The notes: generated by a model from the letters alone, not told the origin. A DNA stretch of 60,507 bases from Bacteroidales bacterium (GCA_021371855.1 JAJFVL010000059.1:1-60507); one strand, 5' to 3'; counted from the stretch's first letter, positions 1-9,712 are shown. Made by a program: numbers and translations.

Positions 1-1
1 T

Positions 2-1474
2 CCTGTTATTCCATCATATATCAGTTCTGTAATCGAAAATGCCACACCTTCATTACTGACATTGACATATAACCTGACTCTTGCAAATATTGTACCTGCT
101 GCTTCAGCTTTCACAGTTCTGGTAAATAATGTTGCCAGAACAGTCACCGGAATATCCGTTTCCGGAACAAAGGTCCGGTTAACACTTTCAAGTCCGGTAG
201 TTAATGGCGATGTTGTGACTGTAGCATATACCAAACCTGCCAGTAATCCATTACAAACTTCTGCAGGAGGGCAGGCAGCAAGTATCACTGCTCAACCTGT
301 AACAAATAACGTAAGTTCTGTTATTCCAGTATATGTCAGTTCCGTAATTGAAAATGCTACTCCTTCATTACTGGAAATGACTTATAACATGACTCTGGTT
401 AACATGGTCCCTACTGCTTCCTCCTTCTCTGTCAGTGTTAATTCAATAGCCAGAACTGTTAACACGGTCACTGTTTCAGGAACCAGGGTTCAGCTGACTC
501 TTGCAAGCCCTGTCGTTTATGGCGATGTTGTGACCGTATCTTATACCAAACCTTCCGTTAATCCGTTGCAGACAGCATCAGGAGGAATGGCTGCAACTAT
601 CAGCGCCAGGACTGTTTCCAATAAAACTATTAATATTGCTCCAACTGCAGTAATAACTTCCCCGATTAACAACAGTGTGTTCACAGCTTTGACAAATATT
701 ACTATTACTGCCAATGCTATAGATGCTGATGGTTCTGTAACTTTAGTTGAATTCTACAGTGGCAGCACCAAACTTGGATCAAAGTCTTCAGCTCCTTACT
801 CGTTTGCATGGAATAATGTGGCAGCTGGTACTTATTCTTTAACAGTTATTGCAATAGATAATTTTAATGCGAAAACCAGATCATCTGCAATAACTGTTAC
901 TGTAAATAATGCAACACCTGCTAAAAATAACCCTCCTGTTGTCACAATTTCCAATCCGCGAAAAGGCAATAAATATAAAAAACATACTAATGTTGATATT
1001 GATGTGGTTGCCACTGATACGGATGGCAGCATAAGTAAGGTTGAATTGTACAATGGCTCTGATAAGCTTGTCGAGTTAACATCAGCTCCCTATTCATATA
1101 CCTGGAAAGATGTAGATAAAGGTAACTATGAGATAAAAGCAATTGCAATTGACAATTTAAATGCAGCCACTACTTCGTCTCCGGTTGATTTTATAGTGGA
1201 CGATGTTGTCATAAATGATGCTAACGTGGAAATTCTGAATCTTTATCCAAATCCAAATAATGGTCAATTTTCTATTGAGTTTCTCAATCAACTGCAAAAT
1301 GAAAAGTGTGAAATAATAATTACCGATCTGACAGGAAAACAGGTTTATCATGGCTCCTTACTAAAAGAAGAGACTTTAAAGCAATTTGATTTCTCTTATT
1401 TTAAGTCGGGTATTTATATAATAATGATTATCGACAACGAAATATTAGTGACGAAAAAATTTATTAAAAAGTAA
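2..1474 (+). CDS. Surface protein with SWM/Ig-like repeats and T9SS type A sorting domain (5' truncated)
   Basis: The frame is open from base 2, so the N-terminus lies left of the window. Two SWM-like beta-sandwich repeats occur with a period of about 105 residues. Each begins with SSVIENATPSLL and carries a V-x-G-D-V-V-T-V-x-YTKP strand. Two Ig-like repeats of the Big_9 type follow, each with a D-x-DGS start, a SAPYS core and an AIDN motif. The last 80 residues, starting near LYPNPNNGQFSI, form a type A C-terminal sorting domain, which in Bacteroidota directs secretion by the type IX system and cell-surface attachment. No catalytic domain is visible in the part present. It is probably a structural or adhesive surface protein, although an enzyme domain could lie upstream. 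Confidence 0.85.
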   Translation, partial: PVIPSYISSVIENATPSLLTLTYNLTLANIVPAASAFTVLVNNVARTVTGISVSGTKVRLTLSSPVVNGDVVTVAYTKPASNPLQTSAGGQAASITAQPVTNNVSSVIPVYVSSVIENATPSLLEMTYNMTLVNMVPTASSFSVSVNSIARTVNTVTVSGTRVQLTLASPVVYGDVVTVSYTKPSVNPLQTASGGMAATISARTVSNKTINIAPTAVITSPINNSVFTALTNITITANAIDADGSVTLVEFYSGSTKLGSKSSAPYSFAWNNVAAGTYSLTVIAIDNFNAKTRSSAITVTVNNATPAKNNPPVVTISNPRKGNKYKKHTNVDIDVVATDTDGSISKVELYNGSDKLVELTSAPYSYTWKDVDKGNYEIKAIAIDNLNAATTSSPVDFIVDDVVINDANVEILNLYPNPNNGQFSIEFLNQLQNEKCEIIITDLTGKQVYHGSLLKEETLKQFDFSYFKSGIYIIMIIDNEILVTKKFIKK

Positions 1475-1525
1475 CCAATAACCCTGCTTTTTCGCCAACT
1501 GGTAGATTCGGATGATAAAAAAACG

Positions 1526-1559
1526 CAAAGAGCGCAGAGTTAATACTCAGCGCTCTTTG
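1526..1559 (-). terminator. Rho-independent terminator for the minus-strand surface-protein pair
   Basis: A perfect 10-bp stem (1526-1535 with 1550-1559) encloses a short loop that can itself pair partly. Read on the minus strand it is followed by CGTTTTTTT, the expected U-tract. It lies about 90 bases past the stop of the minus-strand gene ending at 1651. It also sits 50 bases past the plus-strand gene ending at 1474 and may block transcription from both sides. Confidence 0.7.
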
Positions 1560-1563
1560 AATA

Positions 1564-1581
1564 ATCCCGATTAATCGGGAT
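1564..1581. repeat. 18-bp perfect palindrome (REP-like)
   Basis: The bases atcccgattaatcgggat form a perfect 18-bp palindrome beside the terminator hairpin. Only one copy occurs in the window. It could be a short interspersed palindrome or a second stem of the terminator. Confidence 0.5.
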
Positions 1582-1650
1582 CGAGTTCTTAGCGGTCAGT
1601 GGTATGTGTTTTTAAAAATCTATCCTGCTAAGACGCAAGTAATCTGATCG

Positions 1651-3669
1651 TTAAAAAGCCTTTATTGCGCGAATATTACCCAGTCCCGTCTTTGCACCAA
1701 TGTAGGCTCTGCCTTCACCAAAGTAAAAGGAAGTTGCCTGGTTTAAATCAACTTCAGTACTCGACCAATAATCCGTGAAAAGCAACAGAGTTCCTGTAAC
1801 ACCACCTGCTATTGCTTTATTCACATAATAGCGATTATTATACAATATATTAAGTTCATCAATAGAAGGCATGTACCAACCTGCACCCAGACTTATGCAA
1901 TAAGCTGCTGCCGGACTATCAGTCATTGAAGTTGTATTGGATGCACCATTCCAGGTACTAGTAGCCCCTGTCGATACGGCAGCGTTTTGCCAGGCTAATG
2001 ATGCCATCCCCGATTCTCCCTTATTTACAATTAAACCATGCTGTACTCCATCGCTTGTTTTATAGATATGGAAGATAATGCCTCCATCGAATTCTTCTCC
2101 AAGGTAGTGTGAATTTGATGTTACAAGTGCATTTATATTACCATTTAGTTTCTGAATTGCCTGAAGGATATTGTCGCTAGCGGCTACTGTTCCTGCACCA
2201 CTTGTATATCCGGTTAATAATTTCCCTAAAACAGCAGCGTTTGAAACAGTGGTTGCATTTCCTACAGAGGTAACTTCACCTGTCAGATTTGCATTGGTAA
2301 CTACAGTTGTCACATTACCAACACTTGTTACCATACCTGTCAGGTTCGCATTAGTTGCATTGTTACCATTTAGCTTCTGAATTGCTTGTAAGATATTGTC
2401 GGAAGCGGTTATTGTCCCTGCTCCACTTACATATCCCGTTAATACTTTCCCTAAAACTGCAGCGTTTCCAACAATCGTTGCTCCTTGTGTTCCTGTAACT
2501 TCACCAGCGAGACTACCTGTAAAAGAAGCTGCTGAACCTGTGGTATTCTGATTTAGTGTAGGAAAGTTCGTTAGTAATGCTGCACTACCGTTGGGAGCCA
2601 GGTAATCTGTTCCTGCTACTGCAATGGAAGGAATACCGGTTCCTGTTGTGTTTTTCAAAATACCTGTTGTCAAACCTGCCAAAGAAGTGCCATTTATTCT
2701 TGATACAGTCAGCGCTGTAGCACCTGTTGCATCTCCAGTATGAGTAGCATTGGTGACTAATCCGCTATATAAAGTGTTGATTGCATTGTCACCGGAGTTT
2801 ACACCGGTAGTATTACCAAGCACTGTCAGTTGTGCATCTGTTACATAATTCTTGTTGGCCGAAGCAGCAATATCAGCAGTTGTTGCGTCTGCTCCGGCAG
2901 TAACCAATCCTTTGGTATCGTATGTAATTTTTGTTCTGGTTGCTCCTGTTATAGCGGGATTACTTGCTACTCCGCCCAAACCTGCTAATGTCTGGTCGCC
3001 TGTATTACTGCCCGAAAGTGTTGTTATTCCTAATTTGGTTCTAATGGTTGCACCGGTTTCATCGCCTGTATTTGTTCCCGTGATTGCAGCTAGTTTGGTT
3101 GCATCAGCAGCCGGATAGCTGTTTTTTGCTGTATTAGCTACAACCGCGGGAGTAGCTGCCACACTTGTCGCAAAGTCACTAACCTGAGAAGAGGTAATGT
3201 TAATTCCCGTACTTTTATTCCATGCTGAATAAACCGGGTCGGTTTCTGTATAACCTGCAGCAGTTTTTGCATATAAGGCAAAAGGTACACTTAACAACTG
3301 GCTGGTACCAGTAATAGTATATGTTGTCAGAGGTGGAGCAGTAGCTGTTTCAGTTTTAATGAAATAAGGTCCGGCCGACCAGTCAATGCCTGTAAAAGTA
3401 CCTGAAACAGGAGTTCCTCCTCCAATTTCAATAGTTACTAATCCGTTTGCATTAGTTGTTGGTGTTTGGGTTTCCACATAAACTGCAGTGCCACTTTCTG
3501 ATCCCTGCAAAATACTTATTCTCATACCCACTGAAGTTGAATTAACCAAAGCATTGCTGCTATTCCGGATGACTGCCTGGTAACTCATTTTTTGAGGTGT
3601 CTGAGGTGCCTGAGCAACCAGGGTCATAGTTATTAATACAAAACAAAAGAGTGCGTAGATTTTTTTCAT
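1651..3669 (-). CDS. Tail-fibre-like repeat surface protein with C-terminal DUF1566/Lcl-like domain
   Basis: A signal peptide (about residues 1-20, ending near VAQA) precedes an N-terminal module with MSYQAVIRN and QLLSVPFALYAKTA, typical of large secreted Bacteroidota proteins. The middle is low complexity, rich in T, G, N and A, with TGDxTG-like and GEVTSVGN segments reminiscent of phage tail fibres. It contains a duplicated unit ending in NILQAIQKLNGN. The last 150 residues (GGIIFHIY, WYMPSIDEL, YWSSTE) resemble the DUF1566/Lcl fold seen in bacterial surface proteins. There is no T9SS tail of its own. It follows the small sorting-domain protein after only six bases, so the two are probably co-expressed. 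A binding or adhesive role is inferred; no enzymatic motif is seen. Confidence 0.75.
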   Translation of the reverse strand: MKKIYALFCFVLITMTLVAQAPQTPQKMSYQAVIRNSSNALVNSTSVGMRISILQGSESGTAVYVETQTPTTNANGLVTIEIGGGTPVSGTFTGIDWSAGPYFIKTETATAPPLTTYTITGTSQLLSVPFALYAKTAAGYTETDPVYSAWNKSTGINITSSQVSDFATSVAATPAVVANTAKNSYPAADATKLAAITGTNTGDETGATIRTKLGITTLSGSNTGDQTLAGLGGVASNPAITGATRTKITYDTKGLVTAGADATTADIAASANKNYVTDAQLTVLGNTTGVNSGDNAINTLYSGLVTNATHTGDATGATALTVSRINGTSLAGLTTGILKNTTGTGIPSIAVAGTDYLAPNGSAALLTNFPTLNQNTTGSAASFTGSLAGEVTGTQGATIVGNAAVLGKVLTGYVSGAGTITASDNILQAIQKLNGNNATNANLTGMVTSVGNVTTVVTNANLTGEVTSVGNATTVSNAAVLGKLLTGYTSGAGTVAASDNILQAIQKLNGNINALVTSNSHYLGEEFDGGIIFHIYKTSDGVQHGLIVNKGESGMASLAWQNAAVSTGATSTWNGASNTTSMTDSPAAAYCISLGAGWYMPSIDELNILYNNRYYVNKAIAGGVTGTLLLFTDYWSSTEVDLNQATSFYFGEGRAYIGAKTGLGNIRAIKAF
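2138..2247 (-). repeat. Internal 110-base repeat, copy 1
   Basis: This stretch of the tail-fibre-like gene encodes a unit containing GxxxxASDNILQAIQKLNG and is closely matched, with no net length change, by the copy at 2363-2472. Such in-frame duplications allow repeat number to change by recombination. Confidence 0.75.
2363..2472 (-). repeat. Internal 110-base repeat, copy 2
   Basis: Second copy of the unit at 2138-2247, same strand and frame. The copies differ mainly at silent or conservative positions, so the duplication is not very recent. Confidence 0.75.
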
Positions 3670-3675
3670 GACTAC

Positions 3676-4164
3676 TTAGTATTTAATGATCTTAAATATT
3701 TTTATTACTCTATTATTGTCAATTACTTTTAGAAAATAAGTTGAAGGTAAGAGAGTCCGCATAGAAATGGTTGTCTCGTTACCCTGAACTTTGTCTTTAT
3801 CTAAAAGTCTTCCGTTGCCATCGTAGAGATAATAATTGAGATTCTCTACGTCGTAGGTCCCTGTTTTAAGTATCACGTAGTCTTTTGCAGGATTCGGGTA
3901 AACCACAAATTCAAGTGAAATAACTTTGGCTTCCTCAATTGCAGTAACTACGGATATTTCAAATGGTTGTTGGACTCCCTGAGCTTCTGTACCATTTGTT
4001 CCGGTGTTCGTGTTATAAACAACCTGTCCAATAGTATAGCTCACAGAGCCTCCTGTTCCAGAACCATTTCCGCCTGAGGCAGGTATGGCTTCTTGTGCAT
4101 GTAATCCTGATAGTCCCAGACCTAACAAGAGTACTACACTTAGTTCTAATTTTTTGTGTCGCAT
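3676..4164 (-). CDS. Small T9SS type A sorting-domain protein
   Basis: The 162-residue product starts with a clear signal peptide (about residues 1-23, ending LHAQ). A Gly/Ser-rich stretch and SVSYTIGQVVYNTNTG follow, a motif common in short Bacteroidota secreted proteins. The C-terminal 75 residues are a sorting domain (FVVYPNPAKDYVIL, LYDGNGRLL, TYFLKVI). It is little more than a signal peptide, a short mature part and a secretion tail. It is the first gene of a two-gene minus-strand unit with the tail-fibre-like protein. It may act as a surface partner of that protein; this is inference from the layout. Confidence 0.75.
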   Translation of the reverse strand: MRHKKLELSVVLLLGLGLSGLHAQEAIPASGGNGSGTGGSVSYTIGQVVYNTNTGTNGTEAQGVQQPFEISVVTAIEEAKVISLEFVVYPNPAKDYVILKTGTYDVENLNYYLYDGNGRLLDKDKVQGNETTISMRTLLPSTYFLKVIDNNRVIKIFKIIKY

Positions 4165-4616
4165 GTCTTTCTCTCTTATTCGATTTTTGTTTAAAATAAT
4201 GAAGAAAACCTTAAAATTTTATGTCGTATGGCATTTCAAAAAAGAAATAAAAGATATAAATTAGTTTTTGAAAAACCTAATTTCAACAGTATTTTAAGTT
4301 GTTAAAAATTATAAACGAGAAAAAATTCCCCTTTTTATTTATCCTGAATAAATCCTCTTAGGCCTAGTTTCAAAAGGGATTAATTTGTTTTTATTTAAGA
4401 AACATCATGAATAATTCTGGTAAAGCCTAAAAGCAAAAATTAACAATAGATTTATATTATCCAGTATATCAGTGCTATAACAGTTCCCCATAATCCGTCA
4501 CACTGCATTCGATATTTGCAAGCCACTCTTTGATCAATGGAGCCTCAACAGACTTTGTTTTAAATGGTGTGAGCTCAAACTTTTTGAATTTATCTGTCCT
4601 CTGACATTATCACTCA
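4165..4616. other. Intergenic region, upstream of the surface pair and downstream of the UPF0371 gene
   Basis: 452 bases without a supported gene. The first 230 are AT-rich and probably hold the minus-strand promoter of the surface-protein pair, but no convincing -7 element is seen. On the minus strand, about 4475-4590 reads as a short start-less protein-like stretch (KKFELTPFKTKSVEAPLIKE then WLANIE) ending in a stop at 4475-4477. It could be the remnant of a lost gene. Confidence 0.5.
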
Positions 4617-6140
4617 TCAGCTAATGAAAAGCCTCTTACTTGTATATTCAGGATCGCATGTCACATTTACCTTTAATTTACGTAAACCTGCCTCATCGCC
4701 TGGAGTAGGAATATGAGTAATATGCACTTCGCAACCATGCAGACTATTCAGTTTTTCCAACGCCATTTTCGCTGCCGGATTGGATAAAGCACTTATGGCG
4801 AGCACAATTAATATTTCTTCCACATCGAGACTTATCATTTTGCCGTTCAGTATATCTCTTTTCAGATAAGTCACTGAATTAATTATGCTTTCAGGTAACA
4901 GATACATATCATCGGGCAGTCCTGCAAGATGTTTGACGGCATTTAAAATCAGACTTGAAGTTGCATGCATCAGGGGAGAGTTTTTACCCATAATAATAGA
5001 TCCATCATGCAATTCAATAGCAGCTCCGCAGAATACACCTGCATTGCCTTTCCCGAGCCTTTCAGCTTCTTTTGCAGCTTCTCTTGCAGGCAATACCACT
5101 CTCCGGTCTTCAACTTTTGCATCAATTCTTTCCATAATATCCATTGCCCGGTTAAGGGTATCCTTATCGGAAAGACCCATGGTATATTCATAAGCACACC
5201 TGAAATATCTCCTGATAATCTCCTGATGAGATGCTTTCTCTATTATGTCGTCATTTACTATGCCTGCACTTGCACGATTTACTCCCATGTCGGTGGGAGA
5301 CTGATACATAGATTCACCACCTGTTATTTTTTCGAGGATCCTTTTCAGCAGATTGAAAGCCTCTATGTCACGGTTATAGTTTACAACCTTTATATTATAT
5401 GCGTTCAGATGGTGTTCGTCAATAAGGACTTTGTCATTAAGATCGACTGTGGCAGCTTCGTAGGCAATATTCACTTTATGGTCGAGAGGCAGGTCCCAGA
5501 TAGGAAATGTCTCAAACTTAGCATATCCGGCCTTGACTCCATTTTTATATTCATGGTACAGGTTGCACAGGCATGTGGCAAGCTTGCCGCTGCCTGGCCC
5601 TGGTGCTGTAACAACTACAATGGGTTTTGTGGTCTTTATATATTCGTTTATTCCATATCCCTGATCGCTTACAATCAGGTCAACATCAGTAGGATATCCT
5701 TTTGTTGGGTAATGCAGGTACACCTTTATCCCCCTTAACTCAAGCTTGTTCTTGAAAGCTTTTGCCTGTGGCTGATTCTGATATCGGGTAATGACCACTG
5801 CTGTGATTTCTACTCCCCCTTCCCTGAAATCATCAATTGTTTTTAATGAATCGATATCGTAAGTGATCCCAAAATCAGCCCTGATTTTTTTTCTTTCAAT
5901 GTCGCCTGCATTAATGCACATTATCACATCGATTTTATCTTTCAACATCTGCAAAAGCCGCATCTTGACATTCGGATCAAATCCCGGCAATACTCTGGCA
6001 GCATGCATATCAAATAAAATCTTACCTCCAAACTCCAGGTAAAGCTTATTGTTAAACCTGTTCACCCTTTCAAGAATTGCAGTTGTCTGCTCCTGAAGGT
6101 ATCTCTCATTATCAAATCCGATGTGATTTTTATCTATCAT
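4617..6140 (-). CDS. DUF1846 / UPF0371 family protein
   Basis: The 507-residue product matches the UPF0371 (DUF1846) family over its full length. Recognisable blocks are IGFDNERYLQEQ at the start, FGGKILFDMHAARVLPGFDP, a glycine-rich nucleotide-loop-like GPGSGK near residue 190, and YQSPTDMGVNRAS. The biochemical role of the family is not settled, so no reaction is assigned. The protein has no signal peptide and is probably cytoplasmic. It stands alone between intergenic regions of more than 400 bases. Length is normal for the family. Confidence 0.85.
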   Translation of the reverse strand: MIDKNHIGFDNERYLQEQTTAILERVNRFNNKLYLEFGGKILFDMHAARVLPGFDPNVKMRLLQMLKDKIDVIMCINAGDIERKKIRADFGITYDIDSLKTIDDFREGGVEITAVVITRYQNQPQAKAFKNKLELRGIKVYLHYPTKGYPTDVDLIVSDQGYGINEYIKTTKPIVVVTAPGPGSGKLATCLCNLYHEYKNGVKAGYAKFETFPIWDLPLDHKVNIAYEAATVDLNDKVLIDEHHLNAYNIKVVNYNRDIEAFNLLKRILEKITGGESMYQSPTDMGVNRASAGIVNDDIIEKASHQEIIRRYFRCAYEYTMGLSDKDTLNRAMDIMERIDAKVEDRRVVLPAREAAKEAERLGKGNAGVFCGAAIELHDGSIIMGKNSPLMHATSSLILNAVKHLAGLPDDMYLLPESIINSVTYLKRDILNGKMISLDVEEILIVLAISALSNPAAKMALEKLNSLHGCEVHITHIPTPGDEAGLRKLKVNVTCDPEYTSKRLFIS

Positions 6141-6576
6141 TTAACTCATTGAGAATATAATAATCCGTATTACTATCAAGCCTCAATATTAATAAAATTT
6201 TAAGCTAATGATATTTCGGGTGATATAATAAAAAAATAAGTATGGATTCCGAAATTAGGTCAAATACCTATTTAACAATGCCTGTATCATAACTTGATAT
6301 GATGACAAAATCTCATGGATTTCATTCTCTGCACCCGGAGAGATATTTTTATTCCATGCCATTATTTTTAATAATTTAAAATACTACCCTGTAATGCGCT
6401 GGAAAATTACTATCTTAATGTTCCGTTCAAATTGCAGTAGGGAAAGTGAACGTCTTCATTTGGGCTTAATTTTCCGGAAAGTATTTAATTTTATTCCGAT
6501 GGTCAGGCAGAATTAATTTGTACTCAGGATACAAGTATAAAAAACCCGCCAAAGTTTTTCTATGGCGGGCTATTTC
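6141..6576. other. Intergenic region between the UPF0371 and GH20 genes
   Basis: 436 AT-rich bases with no supported gene, tRNA or repeat. The part next to 6141 should hold the minus-strand promoter of the UPF0371 gene. The part next to 6576 holds the terminator of the hexosaminidase gene. Nothing else was recognised. Confidence 0.5.
6545..6569 (-). terminator. Rho-independent terminator of the GH20 gene
   Basis: cccgcca (6545-6551) pairs with tggcggg (6563-6569) around an 11-base loop. On the minus strand the stem is followed by TTTTTTA. It sits seven bases past the stop of the hexosaminidase gene. Confidence 0.85.
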
Positions 6577-8160
6577 TTACTTCTCTGTGTCAGGCCATGG
6601 TACTCGTCCTGACTTATAGTAATTTATTCCCATTGCCTTGAACCTTTCACCTTGTTCCCCAAGTCTCACTTTGTACTCATCCCATTTTCTCATTGAAGCT
6701 GGGGTCCACCCGATCTCTGCGTAGCCCGGAAGACGTGGAAAAACCATATATTCCATATCTTCCATATTACTAATGGTCTCTGTCCATAATGGCGCTTCAA
6801 CACCTAAAACATTTTCTTTCCCTATCCCCGGGACAAGTGTTGCCGGATCCCAGATATATGCAGTATCCACTTCGATATAACCAGCCCAATGCTGTCCTAA
6901 TGTCGTCGTTGAATCATATTTCATGTCGAGGTAAGCTTTTGCTCCGGGAGATACGACAAGTTTTATACCCTGGTTCACTGCTCTTTTAGCATTTTCAGCA
7001 TTCGACCAATACTGTGCCACAGAATTTGCTTTCAAACTTGACAGAGATATTTCATCCCAGCCAATTACTTGTTTCCCGTGTGCAATTACAATATCCTGAA
7101 CTTTACTGACAAACGGAATATAATCCTCTTTTTTAGTCACATGCGATTCATCTCCCCCTATATGGATATAAGGACCTGGAGTCATTCCTGCTAACTCCCG
7201 TACCACATCGTCAACAAATTTATAGGTGATCTCTTTGTTCGTACACAATGTGCTGAATCCGACTTTTATTCCCGTATACAACTCCGTTGCCTTTCCATTG
7301 CAATTCAGCTCTGCATAAGATGCAAGTGCCGCATTTGTATGTCCGGGCATATCAATTTCAGGTATTATTGTTATATATCGTTTTTCAGCGTAATTAACTA
7401 TTTCACTATATTGTTCCTGAGTATAATAACCACCGTTGCCCCCTCCTACCTGGGTGCTTCCGCCACGTTCAGCAAGGTTGGGCCACGATTTGATCTCTAT
7501 CCTCCATCCCTGATCATCAGCAAGATGCAGGTGCAGTACATTCATTTTATAGCATGCCATGAAATCAATAAAACGCTTTACATCATTCACACTAAAAAAA
7601 TGACGTGCTACATCAAGCATTGCTCCCCTGTAAGAATATAACGGATAATCTGTAACCGTTCCGGTCGCAATTTCCCATGATCTTTCGGTTTTTGAATTTT
7701 TTTCAATGTCAGAAGGCAGTATCTGTCTGATTGTCTGAATACCCCTGAATAATCCCTCCGGAGTGTTGGCTGCCAGTTTCACCAGATTTTTTGTGATTGT
7801 CAGTTCATAACCTTCATTGCCAAGATTTGCATTGGAGGTGGGCATAGTAAGGTAAATATTGCCTGGTTCAGGGTCATTAACAGTCGATTTAACTTCAATA
7901 TCAAAACCGGTAGATGGTTTCAGTATGTCTGCCAGACATTGGCCAACCTGCAACAATTCAGGTGATTCACTTTTAATATAAATGTCTGCGTTTTCTTTTA
8001 ATAGAAATCTATCTCCGGTAGTAATTATTGAAACAGGCCTAGGTATAATACTTTCTTTTGAAAGGTCTGACGGGGTTGTTGTTGTACAGGACATCTGGAT
8101 CATCGTCATGAAAATCATAACAAACGCTGATACTGAGGTATTTTTTCTTCTGTAAATCAT
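6577..8160 (-). CDS. Beta-N-acetylhexosaminidase, GH20 family
   Basis: Removes terminal GlcNAc or GalNAc from glycans by substrate-assisted catalysis. The N-terminus is a probable lipoprotein signal (Cys25), placing it in the periplasm or on the outer membrane. A GH20b-like domain spans about residues 38-165. The catalytic barrel starts near YRGAMLDVARHF and contains HLADDQGW, IPEIDMPGHT and YIHIGGDES, whose Asp337-Glu338 pair is the catalytic dyad of the family. Length (527) is normal. It is a single gene, transcribed divergently from mntH, with its own terminator. It may supply sugars to the glycan locus 2.5 kb to the right, but no shared transcript is visible. Confidence 0.93.
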   Translation of the reverse strand: MIYRRKNTSVSAFVMIFMTMIQMSCTTTTPSDLSKESIIPRPVSIITTGDRFLLKENADIYIKSESPELLQVGQCLADILKPSTGFDIEVKSTVNDPEPGNIYLTMPTSNANLGNEGYELTITKNLVKLAANTPEGLFRGIQTIRQILPSDIEKNSKTERSWEIATGTVTDYPLYSYRGAMLDVARHFFSVNDVKRFIDFMACYKMNVLHLHLADDQGWRIEIKSWPNLAERGGSTQVGGGNGGYYTQEQYSEIVNYAEKRYITIIPEIDMPGHTNAALASYAELNCNGKATELYTGIKVGFSTLCTNKEITYKFVDDVVRELAGMTPGPYIHIGGDESHVTKKEDYIPFVSKVQDIVIAHGKQVIGWDEISLSSLKANSVAQYWSNAENAKRAVNQGIKLVVSPGAKAYLDMKYDSTTTLGQHWAGYIEVDTAYIWDPATLVPGIGKENVLGVEAPLWTETISNMEDMEYMVFPRLPGYAEIGWTPASMRKWDEYKVRLGEQGERFKAMGINYYKSGRVPWPDTEK

Positions 8161-8335
8161 AATTAATTTTTTTTGCTGGTTAGAAAATTACTTTTTTGTC
8201 GGGTTCTGTGCTTTTGAGAAAAATTCTTCCTGAAGCCTCTCATTTCTGAAAAAGATTTAAGCCCCTTCAAATTTATAACAAATACAGAACATTAAACACA
8301 AACATCTGACTGTAAAATTTTCCATTTTCATTGTT

Positions 8336-8343
8336 TATCTTTG
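8336..8343 (+). promoter_or_regulatory. Candidate Bacteroidota -7 promoter element for the Nramp gene
   Basis: TATCTTTG fits TAnnTTTG and lies 55 bases before the start codon, in the divergent gap with the GH20 gene. No clear -33 TTG at the usual spacing was found, so the call rests on the -7 box alone. Confidence 0.4.
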
Positions 8344-8398
8344 TCATTGTCACACCGGAAACCGAATTTTTATCAGAAGAGTCCTGAAGAAACCGAGT

Positions 8399-9691
8399 AT
8401 GCAAAAAAGTAAATTTTCACTTAATCCTGTCCGCCTTTTCAAAGACCTGAAAAGAAAAGATCATGTCCATGTATTCGGGGCCATGGATATTCTCAAGTAT
8501 ATCGGACCCGGGCTGCTTGTAACTGTGGGTTTTACTGATCCCGGTAATTGGGCAGCAAATATTGCTGCCGGTTCAGACTACGGGTATACACTTTTATGGA
8601 TCATAACATTATCGACCCTGATGCTGATTGTTTTGCAGCATAATGTAGCTCATCTTGGTATCGTCACCGGCTATTGCCTTGCTGAAGCCGCAACGAAATA
8701 TATCACACCGAAGATTTCAAAATCCATTCTGTCCTTTGCAGTTCTGGCATCAGTCGCTACCTCCCTTGCCGAGATTCTTGGCGGTGCCATTGCCCTTCAA
8801 ATGCTTTTTAATATCCCTGTTAAGATTGGTGCAGTATTTGTAACAATTTTTGTGATCATAATGCTTTTCAGCAACTCCTATAAAAAAATGGAGAAATGGA
8901 TAATCGGATTTGTATCGATAATCGGTCTTTCATTTTTATATGAACTGTTTCTGGTTGATGTTAACTGGACCAAAGCAGGTATTTCCTGGATAAAACCTTC
9001 CATACCGGAAGGATCAATGCTTCTTATTATGAGTGTGCTTGGAGCTGTTGTAATGCCACATAATCTTTTTCTTCATTCCGAAATTATACAAAGCCGCCGA
9101 TGGCATCTTGAAGATGAAAAGATCATCAACAGACAATTGAAATTTGAATTTACCGATACTTTGCTTTCCATGGTTGTCGGATGGGCGATCAACAGCGCAA
9201 TCATAATCATGGCTGCTGCAACATTCTTCAATAATCATATTAAAGTCGAAGATCTGCAACAGTCTAAAAGCCTGCTGGAACCTTTGCTTGGAACAAATGC
9301 CGGCAATATATTTGCAATGGGGCTTCTATTTTCCGGAGTTGCCTCTTCAATAACTTCAGCTATGGCTGGCGGATCAATTTTCTCAGGCATGTTCATGGAA
9401 CCATATAATATCAGAGATAATCACTCCCGTATCGGAATTCTTATTTCACTTATCGGAGGTTTATTAGTAGTCTTCTTCGTCGGCGATCCTTTTAAAGGAC
9501 TTATCCTTTCGCAGGCATTTTTAAGTATTCAGCTCCCTTTTACTGTTTCAATCCAGATTTATCTTACCTCATCTAAAAAAGTGATGGGGAAATATGCTAA
9601 CGGCCGTTTTCTCACCACTGTTTTATTGGTTATTGCTGCTGTTATTACTTTTCTTAATATTAAATTGCTTGCAACTCTTTTTATCAGTTAA
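8399..9691 (+). CDS. mntH: Nramp family divalent metal ion transporter
   Basis: Inner-membrane, proton-coupled importer of Mn2+ or Fe2+ by family knowledge. The two metal-site motifs are intact: DPGN at residues 47-50 (TM1) and MPHNLFLHS from residue 219 (TM6). About 11 hydrophobic segments are present and the 430-residue length is normal. The patatin-like gene follows after 21 bases, so a two-gene transcript is likely. No Mn-responsive riboswitch or MntR-type operator was recognised upstream. The symbol follows the family; metal preference cannot be read from sequence. Confidence 0.92.
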   Translation: MQKSKFSLNPVRLFKDLKRKDHVHVFGAMDILKYIGPGLLVTVGFTDPGNWAANIAAGSDYGYTLLWIITLSTLMLIVLQHNVAHLGIVTGYCLAEAATKYITPKISKSILSFAVLASVATSLAEILGGAIALQMLFNIPVKIGAVFVTIFVIIMLFSNSYKKMEKWIIGFVSIIGLSFLYELFLVDVNWTKAGISWIKPSIPEGSMLLIMSVLGAVVMPHNLFLHSEIIQSRRWHLEDEKIINRQLKFEFTDTLLSMVVGWAINSAIIIMAAATFFNNHIKVEDLQQSKSLLEPLLGTNAGNIFAMGLLFSGVASSITSAMAGGSIFSGMFMEPYNIRDNHSRIGILISLIGGLLVVFFVGDPFKGLILSQAFLSIQLPFTVSIQIYLTSSKKVMGKYANGRFLTTVLLVIAAVITFLNIKLLATLFIS

Positions 9692-9712
9692 CCAGACTTA
9701 AAATTTATAATA

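Noticed and set aside
4475..4617. Possible small gene starting at 4617 by TGATG overlap with the UPF0371 stop
   Set aside because: The frame from that ATG closes after 27 codons; the protein-like part lies in another frame without a start. Kept only as a possible remnant in the intergenic note.
4965..5738. 257-codon open frame on the plus strand inside the UPF0371 gene
   Set aside because: It lies wholly opposite a full-length recognised family protein, has unusual Cys/Phe/Tyr-rich composition and no family resemblance; a shadow of the real gene.
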